Assembly: GCA_028279375.1 (NCBI GenBank)
Contig: JANQNW010000018.1
Coordinates: forward strand, 62,001-126,000
Direction: 5' to 3'
Origin: Phycisphaerales bacterium
GTDB lineage: Bacteria > Planctomycetota > Phycisphaerae > Phycisphaerales > UBA1924
DNA length: 64,000 bases
The number at the start of each line of letters is the position of its first letter. Positions within the stretch are counted from its first letter, which is position 1. A program made the position numbers and the translations under genes. This document shows positions 37,557 through 47,525 of this stretch, in pieces. The notes beneath the pieces are model-generated. The model ran no database searches and was not told where the DNA came from. It worked only from the letters and a program-made list of their open reading frames with translations.

Positions 37557-38006
37557 CTATTCGAATTGCTTTCGGGCCTCCACGGCCATCCTGTCGCACA
37601 GTTCGTTCTCCGGATGGTCGCTGTGGCCGCGAACCCAGTGGAATCGGAGGTCGTGCTCCTGGGCGAGGGCGTCCAGACGCCTCCAGAGATCCTCATTCTT
37701 GACGGCTTTTTTCGCGGACGTGCGCCAGCCATTGCGCTTCCAGTTGGCGAGCCAGTCGTCCAGCCCCTTGAGCACGTACTGGCTGTCGGAATAGAGATCG
37801 ACGCTCGTCGCCTCTGAGAGTGCGCTCAGCCCCTCGACAACGGCGATGAGCTCCATGCGATTGTTGGTTGTTCTTGCCTCACCACCAGAGTCCGTCCGCT
37901 CGGCCCCGGAGGCGGGATGGCGCAGGAGATAGGCCCAGCCACCCGGGCCCGGATTGCCAGAGCAGGCGCCATCGGTAAAGAGCTCGACCGCTGCGGACTC
38001 CGCCAT
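37557..38006 (-). CDS. rnhA: ribonuclease HI
   Basis: 149 residues, the standard length. It cleaves the RNA strand of RNA-DNA hybrids. The catalytic acids are Asp12 ('LFTDGACSGNPGPGGW'), Glu52 ('NNRMELIAV'), Asp74 ('YSDSQYV') and the late aspartate in 'NELCDRMA', with the conserved histidine loop 'VRGHSDHPEN'. No hybrid-binding domain is added at the N-terminus. It follows the glucan phosphorylase gene on the same strand after 61 bases and could share its transcript. Confidence 0.95.
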   Translation of the reverse strand: MAESAAVELFTDGACSGNPGPGGWAYLLRHPASGAERTDSGGEARTTNNRMELIAVVEGLSALSEATSVDLYSDSQYVLKGLDDWLANWKRNGWRTSAKKAVKNEDLWRRLDALAQEHDLRFHWVRGHSDHPENELCDRMAVEARKQFE

Positions 38007-38067
38007 GACGCAGAGTTTAGACGCTCACGCGCGCACGCGGGTCATTCGCGCGCGCGAGCATCCCGGA

Positions 38068-40731
38068 CTAAGTGTCAGTCGCCACCGAGAAATGAGAGGA
38101 CGCATCATCGCTTTCGACGGAATCCTCAGAAGCAGCGGACGCATCATCGGCGTGCCACGTGATAAGACCTGGAACGAACGGAGTCGCAAGTCGACCATCA
38201 CGAGGAATCACACGCACACTGAATCCGTGCCGACCGCTCTGAGCCGTGCTGAACTCACCGGTGTATTCATGCCGTCCATGGTCAAGCGTGCGGACATGAC
38301 GCATCTCCACGGCTGCTGCTCCGACGAGATCTCCCATGGCCGTGACGTTGCCGTGGTAGAGCTGCACGCTGACTTCTTCAGGCGTGAGTTGCCCCAGAGA
38401 GACGACGGCCTGCACTGGGACACTGCTTCGAACGGCGGCCTTCTGCTGGACGGGGCTCGTTGCGTCCAGCACCGAGACCTCCTGCCAATGGGCCATGTAA
38501 CGCTTGAGATGGTCGCTCAGGTCTCGGGACTGCTCGAGATTATCGTCTGACATCGCGTGCCCGTGCAGGTGCACCGGCTTGTAGTAGGCGTCGTGATACT
38601 CGGCCACCATGCGATTCGTATTGAACGCAGGTGTCAGGTTTTGGATGCAGCGCTTCATGCGAGCGACCCAGCGCTTCGGCGTACCGCTGACCTCGCGCGT
38701 GTAGAACTCAGGGAGAATCTGTCGCTCGAGCAGATCGAAGAGCGCCCGGCTCTCGATCTGATCCTGGAGCGAGCTGTCGTCGTAGGACTCGCCGCGTCCG
38801 ATGGAGAATCCGAGGGCGCCGTCGAATGCCTCGTCCCACCAGCCATCCATCACCGAGAGATTGATGACGCCGTTCATCGCCGCCTTCATGCCCGACGTGC
38901 CTGACGCCTCGAGCCCACGGCGGGGGGTGTTCAGCCAGATGTCGCATCCGGTCACAAGGCGCCGGGCGACGGAGATATCGTAGTCCTCGAGGAAGACGAC
39001 GCGATCAGCGCGATGCGCCTCCTTCGACAGGTTGACGAGTTCCCGAATGAGCTCCTTGCCCGCCGTATCCGCAGGATGCGCCTTGCCGGCGATCAGGAAC
39101 TGCACGGGCTGCTCGTCGTTCTGAAGCAGTCGAAGCAGGCGTTCCTTGTCCTGCAGGAAGAGGGTGGCGCGCTTGTACGTCGCGAATCGACGGGCGAATC
39201 CGATCGTGAGCGCATTCGGATCCAGCGCGCTCGCCGCCTTTTCGATCTCGGCCGGGCCGACACCCCGCAGGCGAAGCTGCTCGCGGATCTTCTGGCGGCA
39301 CCATCGCACGAGGCGCTGGCGCTGATCGACGTGGATCTGCCAGAGTTCGTCGTCGGGGATTTCGGAGACACCCTTCCAGGCTTCTCTATCTGTCGGATCC
39401 TCGAGCCACGCCGAGCCCATGTAGCGGTCGTAGAGGCGCCCGAGGTCCGGTGCGATCCATGAGCGCGCATGCACACCGTTCGTCACATGGCCGATCGGAA
39501 GCTCTTCCTCCGGCACGCCAGGCCAGAGGTTCTTCCACATCCGGCGGCTCACCTTGCCGTGAAGCTTGCTGACGCCGTTGCAGTACTGCGAGAGCTTGAG
39601 AGCAAGCACCGCCATCGAGAAGAACTCGTTCGGGTCGTGCTCATTCTCGCGCCCGAGGCCGAGGAGGTGCTCGCCGCTGATGCCAAGCGGACCATGCCAG
39701 CCCTCGAAGTAGCGCGCCACGAGCTCCGGACTGAATCGATCGATGCCCGCAGGCACAGGCGTGTGTGTCGTGAACAGATGCTGCGCCGAAGCGCATGAGA
39801 GGGCGGTGTCGAAATCGATCCCATGGCGCTCACGGAGCATGCGAATGTGCTCGAGCCCGAGGAATGCCGAATGGCCCTCGTTCATGTGATAGACGGAGGG
39901 TTGGATTCCCAGTTTCGCCAGGGCGCGCATGCCGCCGACGCCGAGCACGAGCTCCTGCTGGATGCGCGTTTCGACATCGCCGCCGTAGAGATTGCGCGTG
40001 ATCTCGCGGTCATGCGGAGCGTTGCCCTCGATGTTCGTATCAAGGAGATAGAGCGGCACGCGTCCGACGTTGCAGCGCCACACCGCGATGTGCAGGTCTC
40101 GCCCGGGAAGCGCAACCGTCACTCTCATCTGCTCGTTTGTCTTGGGGTCGATGACCCGATGCACCGGCTGATTGTGGTAGTCGAGTTCGGGATACGTCTC
40201 CTGCTGCCAGCCGTCCGCATTCAGATACTGATGGAAGTAACCGCAGCGATAGAGAAGACCCACGCCGATCAGCGGAATGCCGATCTCGCTCGCTGACTTC
40301 AGGTGGTCGCCGGAGAGCACGCCGAGGCCGCCGGAGTAGATCTGGAGACACTCGGTCAATCCGAACTCGGCCGAGAAGTACGCGATCGACATATCGCCCT
40401 TCGCGGCGAGTTCCGGATGGTGCTGCTGGAACCAGGAGTTGCGCGTCATGTGCGCCTGCAGACGCGAATGGACGTGCCCCAGGGCGTGCAGATAGCTGCG
40501 GTCCTCGGCCGCCTTTTCGAGCTTCTCTTGAGAAACGAGTCCGAGGAGCATGACCGGGTTGTGATTTGTCGTGCGCCAGAGCTCACGATCGAGGCGTCGG
40601 AAGAGCGACGCAGCCTCGGGGTGCCAACTCCACCACAGGTTGTGGGCGATCTCATGCAGCGGCTCCAGCGCCTTCGGCAGCGATGGGACCACTCGGAATG
40701 ACTGGATACGGGCGTGGGTCGACTTCAGCAT
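38068..40731 (-). CDS. glgP: alpha-glucan (glycogen) phosphorylase, GT35
   Basis: 887 residues. It releases glucose-1-phosphate from glycogen or maltodextrin using PLP. The N-terminus has the DUF3417 domain of the short, Thermotoga-type phosphorylases ('EIAHNLWWSWHPEA'). 'AYFSAEFGLTECLQIYSGGLGVLSGDHLKSASE' follows, and the PLP lysine is in 'EASGTSGMKAAMNGVINLS'. 'GFARRFATYKRATL' is the phosphate-binding region. A C-terminal segment of about 130 residues (from 'PVQQKAAVRSSVPVQAVVSLG') forms an additional beta domain. No other glycogen gene is in the window. Confidence 0.93.
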   Translation of the reverse strand: MLKSTHARIQSFRVVPSLPKALEPLHEIAHNLWWSWHPEAASLFRRLDRELWRTTNHNPVMLLGLVSQEKLEKAAEDRSYLHALGHVHSRLQAHMTRNSWFQQHHPELAAKGDMSIAYFSAEFGLTECLQIYSGGLGVLSGDHLKSASEIGIPLIGVGLLYRCGYFHQYLNADGWQQETYPELDYHNQPVHRVIDPKTNEQMRVTVALPGRDLHIAVWRCNVGRVPLYLLDTNIEGNAPHDREITRNLYGGDVETRIQQELVLGVGGMRALAKLGIQPSVYHMNEGHSAFLGLEHIRMLRERHGIDFDTALSCASAQHLFTTHTPVPAGIDRFSPELVARYFEGWHGPLGISGEHLLGLGRENEHDPNEFFSMAVLALKLSQYCNGVSKLHGKVSRRMWKNLWPGVPEEELPIGHVTNGVHARSWIAPDLGRLYDRYMGSAWLEDPTDREAWKGVSEIPDDELWQIHVDQRQRLVRWCRQKIREQLRLRGVGPAEIEKAASALDPNALTIGFARRFATYKRATLFLQDKERLLRLLQNDEQPVQFLIAGKAHPADTAGKELIRELVNLSKEAHRADRVVFLEDYDISVARRLVTGCDIWLNTPRRGLEASGTSGMKAAMNGVINLSVMDGWWDEAFDGALGFSIGRGESYDDSSLQDQIESRALFDLLERQILPEFYTREVSGTPKRWVARMKRCIQNLTPAFNTNRMVAEYHDAYYKPVHLHGHAMSDDNLEQSRDLSDHLKRYMAHWQEVSVLDATSPVQQKAAVRSSVPVQAVVSLGQLTPEEVSVQLYHGNVTAMGDLVGAAAVEMRHVRTLDHGRHEYTGEFSTAQSGRHGFSVRVIPRDGRLATPFVPGLITWHADDASAASEDSVESDDASSHFSVATDT

Positions 40732-40839
40732 GGCTGATGCGGTCCTCGAGCAATGAACAGCGATCGCGAACGGGGCTCCCCGACTCGACCTTCTCCCTAT
40801 CGGACCGGCCTCCGCAGGCAGTTTATCCCGCCCCTCGAA

Positions 40840-42522
40840 TCAGGCCTCATCTTTCGGCTGACGTTCCATCAGCCAGCCGAGTTCCGGCCGTCTCGTCACA
40901 TGAGCGGCGCCGCCATAGATGAGTCCGCCGGCGGCGACCAGCGCCAGGAGGACGACAAGACGGCCCGACCAAGCGCCAGGATCCGTCGCTCGCCCGGCCA
41001 GGAGGTCAATCACGATGAGGATTCCTGCCATGAGTCCGGACGTTGTGATTGTCCAGAGGGCGAGCCCGCGCACATCACCTGCCGGCGCGACCTGATGTCT
41101 CGATCGCAGGATCCGAGCGAGGATCAGGCACTGGGCGATCGCGCAGATGGATGTCGACCAGGCGAGTCCCGCCTCTCGCAGCCACCAGATCAGGATGAGA
41201 TTCAACGCCGTATTCACGATTACGAATGCAATCGAGACGCGCATTGGAGTTCGCATATCGCCCAGTGCGTAAAAGGCGCGTGTGAGGAAATGAGTGAGCA
41301 TGTACGCCCAGATTGCCGGCGCGTAACCGAGCAACACGTTCGAGACGCGCTCAAGGTCTGCAGTCTCGAATCTCCCGCCCAGAAACGCCGCGCCGGCGAG
41401 CGGCTCGCGCACGATCGCCAGTCCAACGGACGCGGGCACGCCGATGAAGAGACTGAGTCGGACGCCGCGCGAGAGCGTGCCGCGAAACGCCTCCCGATCG
41501 ATCGTCTGACGTGCGAGCATCGGGAAGGCCGCGGTCGCCAGTGCGATCCCGAATACGCCGAGTGGGAAGTGATAGAGACGCTGAGCGAAGAAGAGCACCG
41601 CATTCGACGACTCGTCGAGCGGATACGCCACGACGCCGCGGCCCGGGATCCAGAAGTCCGGTCCGACCAGCAGCGGCCAACTCGCGATCAGACCGTCGAG
41701 CAACTGGTTGATCTGCAGTGCTCCAAGCCCAATGAGCACAGGCCCCATCTGGCGGAGCAGTTTTTGCACCGAGGCTCCGGCGCCGCGCAGCTGCGTCGTC
41801 CACCGCACTGATCCGTGCAACGCATGCAGCGCCCAAGCGACCTGCAGGAGGCCGGCGACCACCACGGCGACGCCGACCCGGCCAGCCGCGAGCTGCAGGT
41901 CTACGTCCGGCGCCATGCCCCAGATGAGCGCGGCCCCGATCATGCAGATGTTCAGCACGATGGGAGCGGCGGCCGTTGGCGCGAAACGACCGTGCGTCTG
42001 GAGCATGCCGCCAAGCAGCGCCGTCATGCAGACCAGCGGCATGAATGGGAGCATGATCATCGCCAGCCGGATGGCGAGCGCACCCGAGTCGGAGAGGTCG
42101 AGCGCAGAGAGCGTGTACCAGAGCCCCAACTCAATCAGTCCGGTGAGGACCAGGAGACCGGCCAAGACCATCGTAACGGTCGCCGAGGCGAGTCGATCCG
42201 CCTCGGTCACATCCTGCTCATGCAGCTGCGCGTATTGGGGGATGAAGGCCGCCGCCAAGGCGCCCTCGCCAAAGAGCCGTCGAAAGAGATTGGGTATCAG
42301 GAACGCAAGCGCGAAGGCGGACCAGACCGGACCGGCGCCGAAGACGCGGGAGCACACGACATCGCGCGCAAGTCCAAAGACTCGACTCAGCAGCGTGAGC
42401 CCTGCGACGACACGCGCCGAGGCGACGAAACCACTCCGCGTAGGCGTCTGCCGCGGCTCGAGGTCGGAGGTCATCTGCGGCTGAGGATCCATCCGCGTCA
42501 ATATCGGCGGGATGACTTCCAC
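40840..42522 (-). CDS. murJ: lipid II flippase MurJ
   Basis: 560 residues and about fourteen membrane helices. 'LTLLSRVFGLARDVVCSRVFGAGPVWSAFALAFLIPNLFRRLFGEGALAAAFIPQY' is the MviN/MurJ signature. The protein moves lipid II across the inner membrane for peptidoglycan synthesis, in agreement with the PBP4-type peptidase at 47.5 kb. The first 40 residues are soluble. The start is GTG at 42522 with GAGG upstream; an ATG at 42492 is also possible. Planctomycetes were long debated to lack a cell wall, so the gene is informative for the organism. Confidence 0.94.
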   Translation of the reverse strand: MEVIPPILTRMDPQPQMTSDLEPRQTPTRSGFVASARVVAGLTLLSRVFGLARDVVCSRVFGAGPVWSAFALAFLIPNLFRRLFGEGALAAAFIPQYAQLHEQDVTEADRLASATVTMVLAGLLVLTGLIELGLWYTLSALDLSDSGALAIRLAMIMLPFMPLVCMTALLGGMLQTHGRFAPTAAAPIVLNICMIGAALIWGMAPDVDLQLAAGRVGVAVVVAGLLQVAWALHALHGSVRWTTQLRGAGASVQKLLRQMGPVLIGLGALQINQLLDGLIASWPLLVGPDFWIPGRGVVAYPLDESSNAVLFFAQRLYHFPLGVFGIALATAAFPMLARQTIDREAFRGTLSRGVRLSLFIGVPASVGLAIVREPLAGAAFLGGRFETADLERVSNVLLGYAPAIWAYMLTHFLTRAFYALGDMRTPMRVSIAFVIVNTALNLILIWWLREAGLAWSTSICAIAQCLILARILRSRHQVAPAGDVRGLALWTITTSGLMAGILIVIDLLAGRATDPGAWSGRLVVLLALVAAGGLIYGGAAHVTRRPELGWLMERQPKDEA

Positions 42523-42549
42523 ATGGCCTCAGGGAGCCACGATTAAATG

Positions 42550-42585
42550 ACAAGAACCGGCCCTGCCCGTGAGGGCAAGGCCGGT
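42550..42585 (-). terminator. terminator of the PEP-CTERM gene
   Basis: The arms ACCGGCCCTGCCC and GGGCAAGGCCGGT (42556-42585) pair with one internal mismatch around a GTGA loop. Read on the minus strand, TTCTTGTCATTT follows. It lies 36 bases after the stop of the PEP-CTERM gene and before murJ. Confidence 0.7.
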
Positions 42586-42620
42586 GAAGGAACAGTACAG
42601 GTGCTCTGCGGGTCCGCGCT

Positions 42621-43310
42621 TTAGCGGCGGCGACGGATGCAGAGGAGGCCGCCGGCGGCAGCGATGGCGAGGGTGCCCGGGGTCGGCACCGTCGAGCCGG
42701 TGATTCGGAGGCCGAAGACGAAGGGGGATCCCTCGTCGAAGTTGTAGTCGATGCTGGCGACGCGCTGATCGCCGACGCCCTTGGCGTACTGCGCCGAGCC
42801 CTTGTCGCCGACGTTCTCGGTGACCGGATCGTTCTTCAGGGCGTAGCTCCAGTACGCGCCGAAGATGTCATCCGAAGCGAGGACCACGTAGTACGTGCCG
42901 GAGTCCAGCGAGATGCCGGTGACGTCGAAGTCCTGCCAGCCACGCGTGCCGAGGGCGCCGCCAGGGCTCGTGTATGAGCCGGACTCCCAGACAATGCTGC
43001 CGGTCGGAACCGGATCATCCGCGTTGGCGTCGCCGACGAGGCCGACGTCCTTCGTGAGGTAGACGTGGACATCCGTCGCGCTGCCGAAGAAGGACAGCGT
43101 CTCCAGATTCGTCGCGGCGTCGATCTCGAACTCCTGGACGAGGTTCGTCGACAAGTCCGTTGTTCCGCTGAGGAAGGCTCGCTCAGTGGCGCCGTTCACC
43201 GATGGCGTCATCGTGTTGACGACCAACTCAGAATCGCCAGCGGCGGCGGTGCCCGCGAGTGCAACGATTGCACAGGCGGCGATGCCGTTTCGGCTCACAC
43301 AAATCTTCAT
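42621..43310 (-). CDS. PEP-CTERM sorted surface protein
   Basis: 229 residues. A signal peptide (about 1-24, 'GIAACAIVALAGTAAAG') and a C-terminal tripartite sorting signal are present: VPTPGTL, a hydrophobic stretch 'AIAAAGGLLCI', and RRRR at the end. Such proteins are cut and anchored or exported by an exosortase, usually in exopolysaccharide-producing bacteria; none is encoded here. The 180-residue passenger looks like a beta-sandwich ('AFLSGTTDLSTNLVQEFEI', 'GSIVWESGSYTSPGG', 'SLDSGTYYVVLASDDIFG') with no known catalytic motif. AGGAG lies 8 bases before the ATG. Confidence 0.85.
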   Translation of the reverse strand: MKICVSRNGIAACAIVALAGTAAAGDSELVVNTMTPSVNGATERAFLSGTTDLSTNLVQEFEIDAATNLETLSFFGSATDVHVYLTKDVGLVGDANADDPVPTGSIVWESGSYTSPGGALGTRGWQDFDVTGISLDSGTYYVVLASDDIFGAYWSYALKNDPVTENVGDKGSAQYAKGVGDQRVASIDYNFDEGSPFVFGLRITGSTVPTPGTLAIAAAGGLLCIRRRR

Positions 43311-43449
43311 CTTATTCTCTCCTGCGGCGACTCTTGTGCGAGTCGCGACTCCCTGCGCATCAGCCGTTGTGCAGACGGCCAACACTCTGATTCCCTGTAC
43401 TCTGGACAACCGCTGTGCGGGCGGCCGTCCGTTCCTTTACGCAGTTTCA

Positions 43450-43478
43450 GGAATAACACGGACTTACGGCGCGGTCAA
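43450..43478 (-). promoter_or_regulatory. possible promoter of the PEP-CTERM gene
   Basis: On the minus strand TTGACC (43478-43473) and TATTCC (43455-43450) are separated by 17 bases. It lies about 140 bases before the PEP-CTERM ATG and touches the VanZ stop. The gene has its own terminator, which supports a separate transcript. Confidence 0.35.
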
Positions 43479-43909
43479 GGTCTTTTGCCGCGATCAAATC
43501 GCGAATCGGGCAAGTTTCTACGACGTCCGAGAATGGCCGGGAATCGTCGGACCAGCAGGAGCCCCGACAGCACGCCGACGACGTCAGCGACGAAATCCCA
43601 GACGTCCGGAGAACGATTCAGGCACGGGATCCCCTGGGTGATTTCGTCGAGCCCGGCGAATAGAACGCCCGAGAACGCCGCCAGGAGCCAGCCCGACTTC
43701 CTCTCGAGCCACTTCGCTGGCATCGCCCTGAGCAGGATGACCGCCCAGAGGAGGTACACGAGGGCGTGGACGGCCTTGTCCTGCCAGCTGATGACGGGGG
43801 GCCCGAGAGCCGGGAGCGGAGCGTGTGTGGCCGTCAGCAGGAAGCCAGAGAACCCAAGGAAGGTCAGAACTCGGATGGTCCTGAAACCACCATGGGGAGA
43901 CGGGGTCAC
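43475..43909 (-). CDS. VanZ-like membrane protein
   Basis: 144 residues with four hydrophobic helices. 'ISWQDKAVHALVYLLWAVIL' and 'GVLFAGLDEITQGIPCLNRSPDVWDFVADVVGVLSGLLL' follow the VanZ-family pattern (D-K-x-x-H...DE-x-x-Q...R-x-x-D-x-x-D), with the acidic and glutamine residues in helices. VanZ gives low teicoplanin resistance in enterococci; the general function is unclear. The start is GTG at 43909, overlapping the parA stop by four bases (GTGA), so the two form an operon. Confidence 0.8.
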   Translation of the reverse strand: MTPSPHGGFRTIRVLTFLGFSGFLLTATHAPLPALGPPVISWQDKAVHALVYLLWAVILLRAMPAKWLERKSGWLLAAFSGVLFAGLDEITQGIPCLNRSPDVWDFVADVVGVLSGLLLVRRFPAILGRRRNLPDSRFDRGKRP

Positions 43910-44877
43910 CCCGTCATCTCTGCCGCGGCCGAGGGCCTCACGACGATCTCAGCGGTTGTGTCCTCCGTTGGCTCCTCCAGGGCGTCGCGAGGGTCCTCAG
44001 GCGCCTGAGCGATCTCCTCTGCTTTCACGGACTTCCTGGCGTCCCACTCCTCAATGAAGCTCTTCGCCAGGGCTCGATAATCGAGGGCGCCGGGGCACCA
44101 CTTTGAGTACTCGAAGATCGTCTGCCCAAAGCTCGGGCACTCCGCGAGCTTGATATTCCGTCGCACGGGCGGTCTGAAGACCTTCGCGTCACTCCAGGGG
44201 GCGCCGCCCTCGCGCGAAGCGTGGAAGAACTCGTCGAGATCGGCCACGACCTCCTTCGAGAGCGTCGCCCGTTCCTCGTGCATGCAGAGAATGACGCCGG
44301 CGACGACGAGATCCGGATTCGCAGCCTGGCTTACCAACTGCACCGTCTCGAGGAGCTTGCTCACACCCTGAAGCGCGAAGAAGTGCGCCTGCAAGGGCAC
44401 CAGCACCTCGCCTGACGCTGCGAGCGCATTCAGGGTCAGAATCCCGAGCGACGGCGGGCAGTCGATGAACACGAACTCGTACTGGTCGGAAAGCCGGTCG
44501 AGGATCCGGTGCAATCGGTCCTGCCGATCCGCCTCGCCGACAAGCTCCGTCTCAGCCGCGGCCAGATGCACCTCCGCGGGAAGCAGTCCGAGGTTCGGTC
44601 GACTCTCGATGAGGGCTTCTGTCGCCGGCAACTCCGGATCCAGCAGCAGGTCGTAGATCGATCGATCGAGGCCGTCCGGGTCCACTCCGAGATGCAGCGT
44701 GGCGTGAGACTGAGGATCGATATCAACGATCAGGGTCGGTCGACCCTGTTCGGCGATCGCCGCCGCGAGATTGACAGTGGTGGTGGTCTTGCCGACGCCG
44801 CCCTTCTGGTTGAGCAGAGCGACCCGTCGTGTCTGCCGTGCATCCCTGCCCGGCGTTTCGTCGCGAATTGCAGCCAT
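43906..44877 (-). CDS. parA: ParA/Soj-family ATPase
   Basis: 323 residues. The deviant Walker A motif '[20 protein letters not shown]' is at about 24-43, '[15 protein letters not shown]' is the Walker A' motif and '[11 protein letters not shown]' is Walker B. The length exceeds the 255 or so of a minimal Soj because of a C-terminal acidic tail of about 50 residues. ParA dimers pattern on DNA to move chromosomes, plasmids or protein cargo. No parB follows; instead a VanZ gene overlaps its stop. The cargo may therefore be something other than a chromosome origin. The ATG at 44877 has GGAGG 10 bases upstream. Confidence 0.85.
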   Translation of the reverse strand: MAAIRDETPGRDARQTRRVALLNQKGGVGKTTTTVNLAAAIAEQGRPTLIVDIDPQSHATLHLGVDPDGLDRSIYDLLLDPELPATEALIESRPNLGLLPAEVHLAAAETELVGEADRQDRLHRILDRLSDQYEFVFIDCPPSLGILTLNALAASGEVLVPLQAHFFALQGVSKLLETVQLVSQAANPDLVVAGVILCMHEERATLSKEVVADLDEFFHASREGGAPWSDAKVFRPPVRRNIKLAECPSFGQTIFEYSKWCPGALDYRALAKSFIEEWDARKSVKAEEIAQAPEDPRDALEEPTEDTTAEIVVRPSAAAEMTG

Positions 44878-44998
44878 TCGACGCATGCCTCCGTGCGAAG
44901 TCCGAAGCGCAGTGTACCGCTCCTGCACCGGAGTCGCGCGAATTGCCCGGGCTATAGTGCGATCTCGTGCGACCTGCCGCACGATCAGGAGCACACTG

Positions 44999-47518
44999 AT
45001 GCCTCATGATGTGTCCGTCCCGCGCCGCATTGACCGAGACCGGCTTCCTTTTTTTGTCGGCGGGATCCTGTCATTGGCATTGGCGGGCGCCATCCACGCT
45101 CAGAATGACTATGGAACTTCGTTCGAGGCGAATACGGACGGAGAGGAGACGACGTTGTCTGAATCAGCGCCCACTCACTCGAACAGGCTCATCGACTCGA
45201 CGAGTCAGTACCTCCTCCAGCATGCGCACAACCCAGTCGACTGGATGCCGTGGGGCCAGGAGGCCTTCGACCTCGCGCGGGAACTCGACAAACCGATCTT
45301 CCTGAGCGTTGGATATTCGACGTGCTATTGGTGCCACGTCATGGAGCGCGAGGTCTTCGAGAATGAAGACATCGCGGCCATCATGAATCGAGACTTCGTA
45401 TGCGTGAAGGTGGACCGCGAGCAGCGGCCGGATGTGGATGAGCTCTACATGATGGCCACGCAGATCTTCAGCGGGCACGGCGGCTGGCCGAACAGCGTCT
45501 TCCTCACGCCCGACCTCAAGCCCTTCTACTGCGGCACGTACTTCGGGGCGGAGGACATGCCTGGAGGACGCCCGGGATTCCCTCGGGTGCTCGGGGCTAT
45601 CGCGAACGCGTGGGCGCATCAGCGTGATGCGATCGAGAAGCAGGCGACAGATCTGGCCATGCGTGTTTCCACCTATCTCGGCGCCGAGAGCCAGACACCC
45701 GTCGACGTCCTGTCAGCGACGATCGTCGATCGTGCGATCGATGACCTGAGCCGCACATTCGACGACGCCCACGGCGGGTGGGGGATCGCCCCGAAGTTCC
45801 CGGGCGAGACCAATTTCACGTTGCTTGCGCGTGTCTACCGTCGCACGAAGGACGCGTCGCTTCTGGATATGGCGCGCGTCAGCCTGACGCGCATGTATGA
45901 AGGCACGATCCATGATCAGGTCGGCGGCGGTTTCCATCGGTATGCGACCGATCAGGAATGGCGCGTTCCACATTTCGAGAAGATGCTCTACAACCAGGCG
46001 CTGCTCTCGATCGCCTTTACCACATGGCACGCCGAAACTCGCGACGAGCTCTACGAGGATGCGGTGCGACGCGCGCTCGCATTCGTACAGTCGCATATGA
46101 CGAGTCCTGAGGGCGGCTTTTACTCCGCGCTGGATGCGGAGACCGACGCGACAGAAGGCAAGTTCTATCTCTGGACGGAGGAAGAGCTAGAGGCAGTCCT
46201 TGGCGACGTAGATTCGAAGCGGTATCGAGAGATATTCGAGCTGGCGCCGGTTCCGAAGATCCCCGGTCACGCGCACGCTCCAGGCGGAGGAGTGTTCTGG
46301 CGAGAGTCCGTTGCCTCAGTCGCGACGACTGGTGAGAAGTCTGTAGCTGCGCTCCTTGATGACTTGCGACCACTGCAGTCGCGGCTTGATGCTGCGAGAT
46401 CCAAGCGTGAGCACCCGTTGCTCGACACAAAGATCATCAGCGCATGGAACGGCATGATGATCCTCGCCTTCGTCGAAGCGGCGATTGTCCTCGAGGATCA
46501 GTCGTACGCCGAATCCGCGATCCGAGCGGGCGAGTTCGCTCGATCAAACCTGACCCAGTCCGACGGCAAGCTCTGGCGCGTATGGCGAGAGGGCGTCGGT
46601 GAGATTGATGCGTTCCATGACGACTACGCATGGATGACGCGTGCGTACATCGCGCTCTTCCGGCTGACTCAGGACAGGGCCTGGCTCAATCAAGCTGTCG
46701 CGCTGCAGGGACTTCAGGACAGTCTCTTCTGGGATGAAGCAGGAGGAGGTTACTACTTCGCTGACCTGCGCCCTGATCTCTTCGCTCGGACGAAGAGTCC
46801 GAATGAAGGCGCGCTCCCATCCGGCAACGCTGTCGCGCTTCACAACCTCCTCGATCTGCATGCGCTGATTGGCGACAATCGCTTTCTTGCTCGGGCTGAT
46901 GAGATCCTGCTCTCATTCGGCGCGCTGCTCGACAGGAACCCGGGCGCGTACGTTCACATGGCCGAGGGCCTCGAGAAGCGTCGAGAGATCCCCATGCCGA
47001 TCGGCAAGGTGAATCGGCGTCCCGATGACTTCATCGACCGGCCGGGCGCCGACACCGGCTTTGGCGGCGTCGCGCATGCGCCCGCCGCCGCTGGCAGCCC
47101 CGTGCGTCTGAGCGCGCGCCCGGCGGTGGCGAGCGTCCGTCCCGGCCAGCGATTCGGCCTGACGGTGACCCTTCAGATGAAGGAGGGATGGCATGTCAAC
47201 TCCAGCGAACCACGCCAGGCGAACCTGATTCCAACGCTCGTCGATCTGCGATCCGACACGGGTGTGAAGGTCGTGGAGATGAACGCGCCGACGCCGACAT
47301 CGATAGTGACTGCGTACGAAGATGAGGAGATTTCAGTCTTCGAGGGCGCCGTGGAGTTCAAGGCGGTGTTGCAGGCGCCGCCCGAATCACCGGAAGGCGG
47401 ACGACACGTCATTCGCGTCGTCTATCAATACCAACCGTGCAATGACACCTCGTGTCTTGCGGCGGTGACAGGGGCGATCGAGGTCGCAGTCGGCTCCGAA
47501 GCGGCAGTGGGTCGCTGA
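44999..47518 (+). CDS. periplasmic thioredoxin-like DUF255 protein fused to a DsbD-alpha domain
   Basis: 839 residues. A signal or anchor (about 14-34, ending 'AIHAQND') precedes the spermatogenesis-associated-20/YyaL type thioredoxin domain ('[12 protein letters not shown]', redox pair Cys109-Cys112 in '[10 protein letters not shown]'). An (alpha/alpha)6-barrel region resembling N-acylglucosamine epimerases follows ('[13 protein letters not shown]', '[13 protein letters not shown]'). From about residue 700 a beta domain like the N-terminal domain of DsbD appears ('[24 protein letters not shown]'), with cysteines at 814 and 819 ('CNDTSC'). Standard YyaL proteins lack the last domain and are cytoplasmic. 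AGGAG lies 8 bases before the ATG. Confidence 0.82.
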   Translation: MPHDVSVPRRIDRDRLPFFVGGILSLALAGAIHAQNDYGTSFEANTDGEETTLSESAPTHSNRLIDSTSQYLLQHAHNPVDWMPWGQEAFDLARELDKPIFLSVGYSTCYWCHVMEREVFENEDIAAIMNRDFVCVKVDREQRPDVDELYMMATQIFSGHGGWPNSVFLTPDLKPFYCGTYFGAEDMPGGRPGFPRVLGAIANAWAHQRDAIEKQATDLAMRVSTYLGAESQTPVDVLSATIVDRAIDDLSRTFDDAHGGWGIAPKFPGETNFTLLARVYRRTKDASLLDMARVSLTRMYEGTIHDQVGGGFHRYATDQEWRVPHFEKMLYNQALLSIAFTTWHAETRDELYEDAVRRALAFVQSHMTSPEGGFYSALDAETDATEGKFYLWTEEELEAVLGDVDSKRYREIFELAPVPKIPGHAHAPGGGVFWRESVASVATTGEKSVAALLDDLRPLQSRLDAARSKREHPLLDTKIISAWNGMMILAFVEAAIVLEDQSYAESAIRAGEFARSNLTQSDGKLWRVWREGVGEIDAFHDDYAWMTRAYIALFRLTQDRAWLNQAVALQGLQDSLFWDEAGGGYYFADLRPDLFARTKSPNEGALPSGNAVALHNLLDLHALIGDNRFLARADEILLSFGALLDRNPGAYVHMAEGLEKRREIPMPIGKVNRRPDDFIDRPGADTGFGGVAHAPAAAGSPVRLSARPAVASVRPGQRFGLTVTLQMKEGWHVNSSEPRQANLIPTLVDLRSDTGVKVVEMNAPTPTSIVTAYEDEEISVFEGAVEFKAVLQAPPESPEGGRHVIRVVYQYQPCNDTSCLAAVTGAIEVAVGSEAAVGR

Positions 47519-47525
47519 AGGTCGT

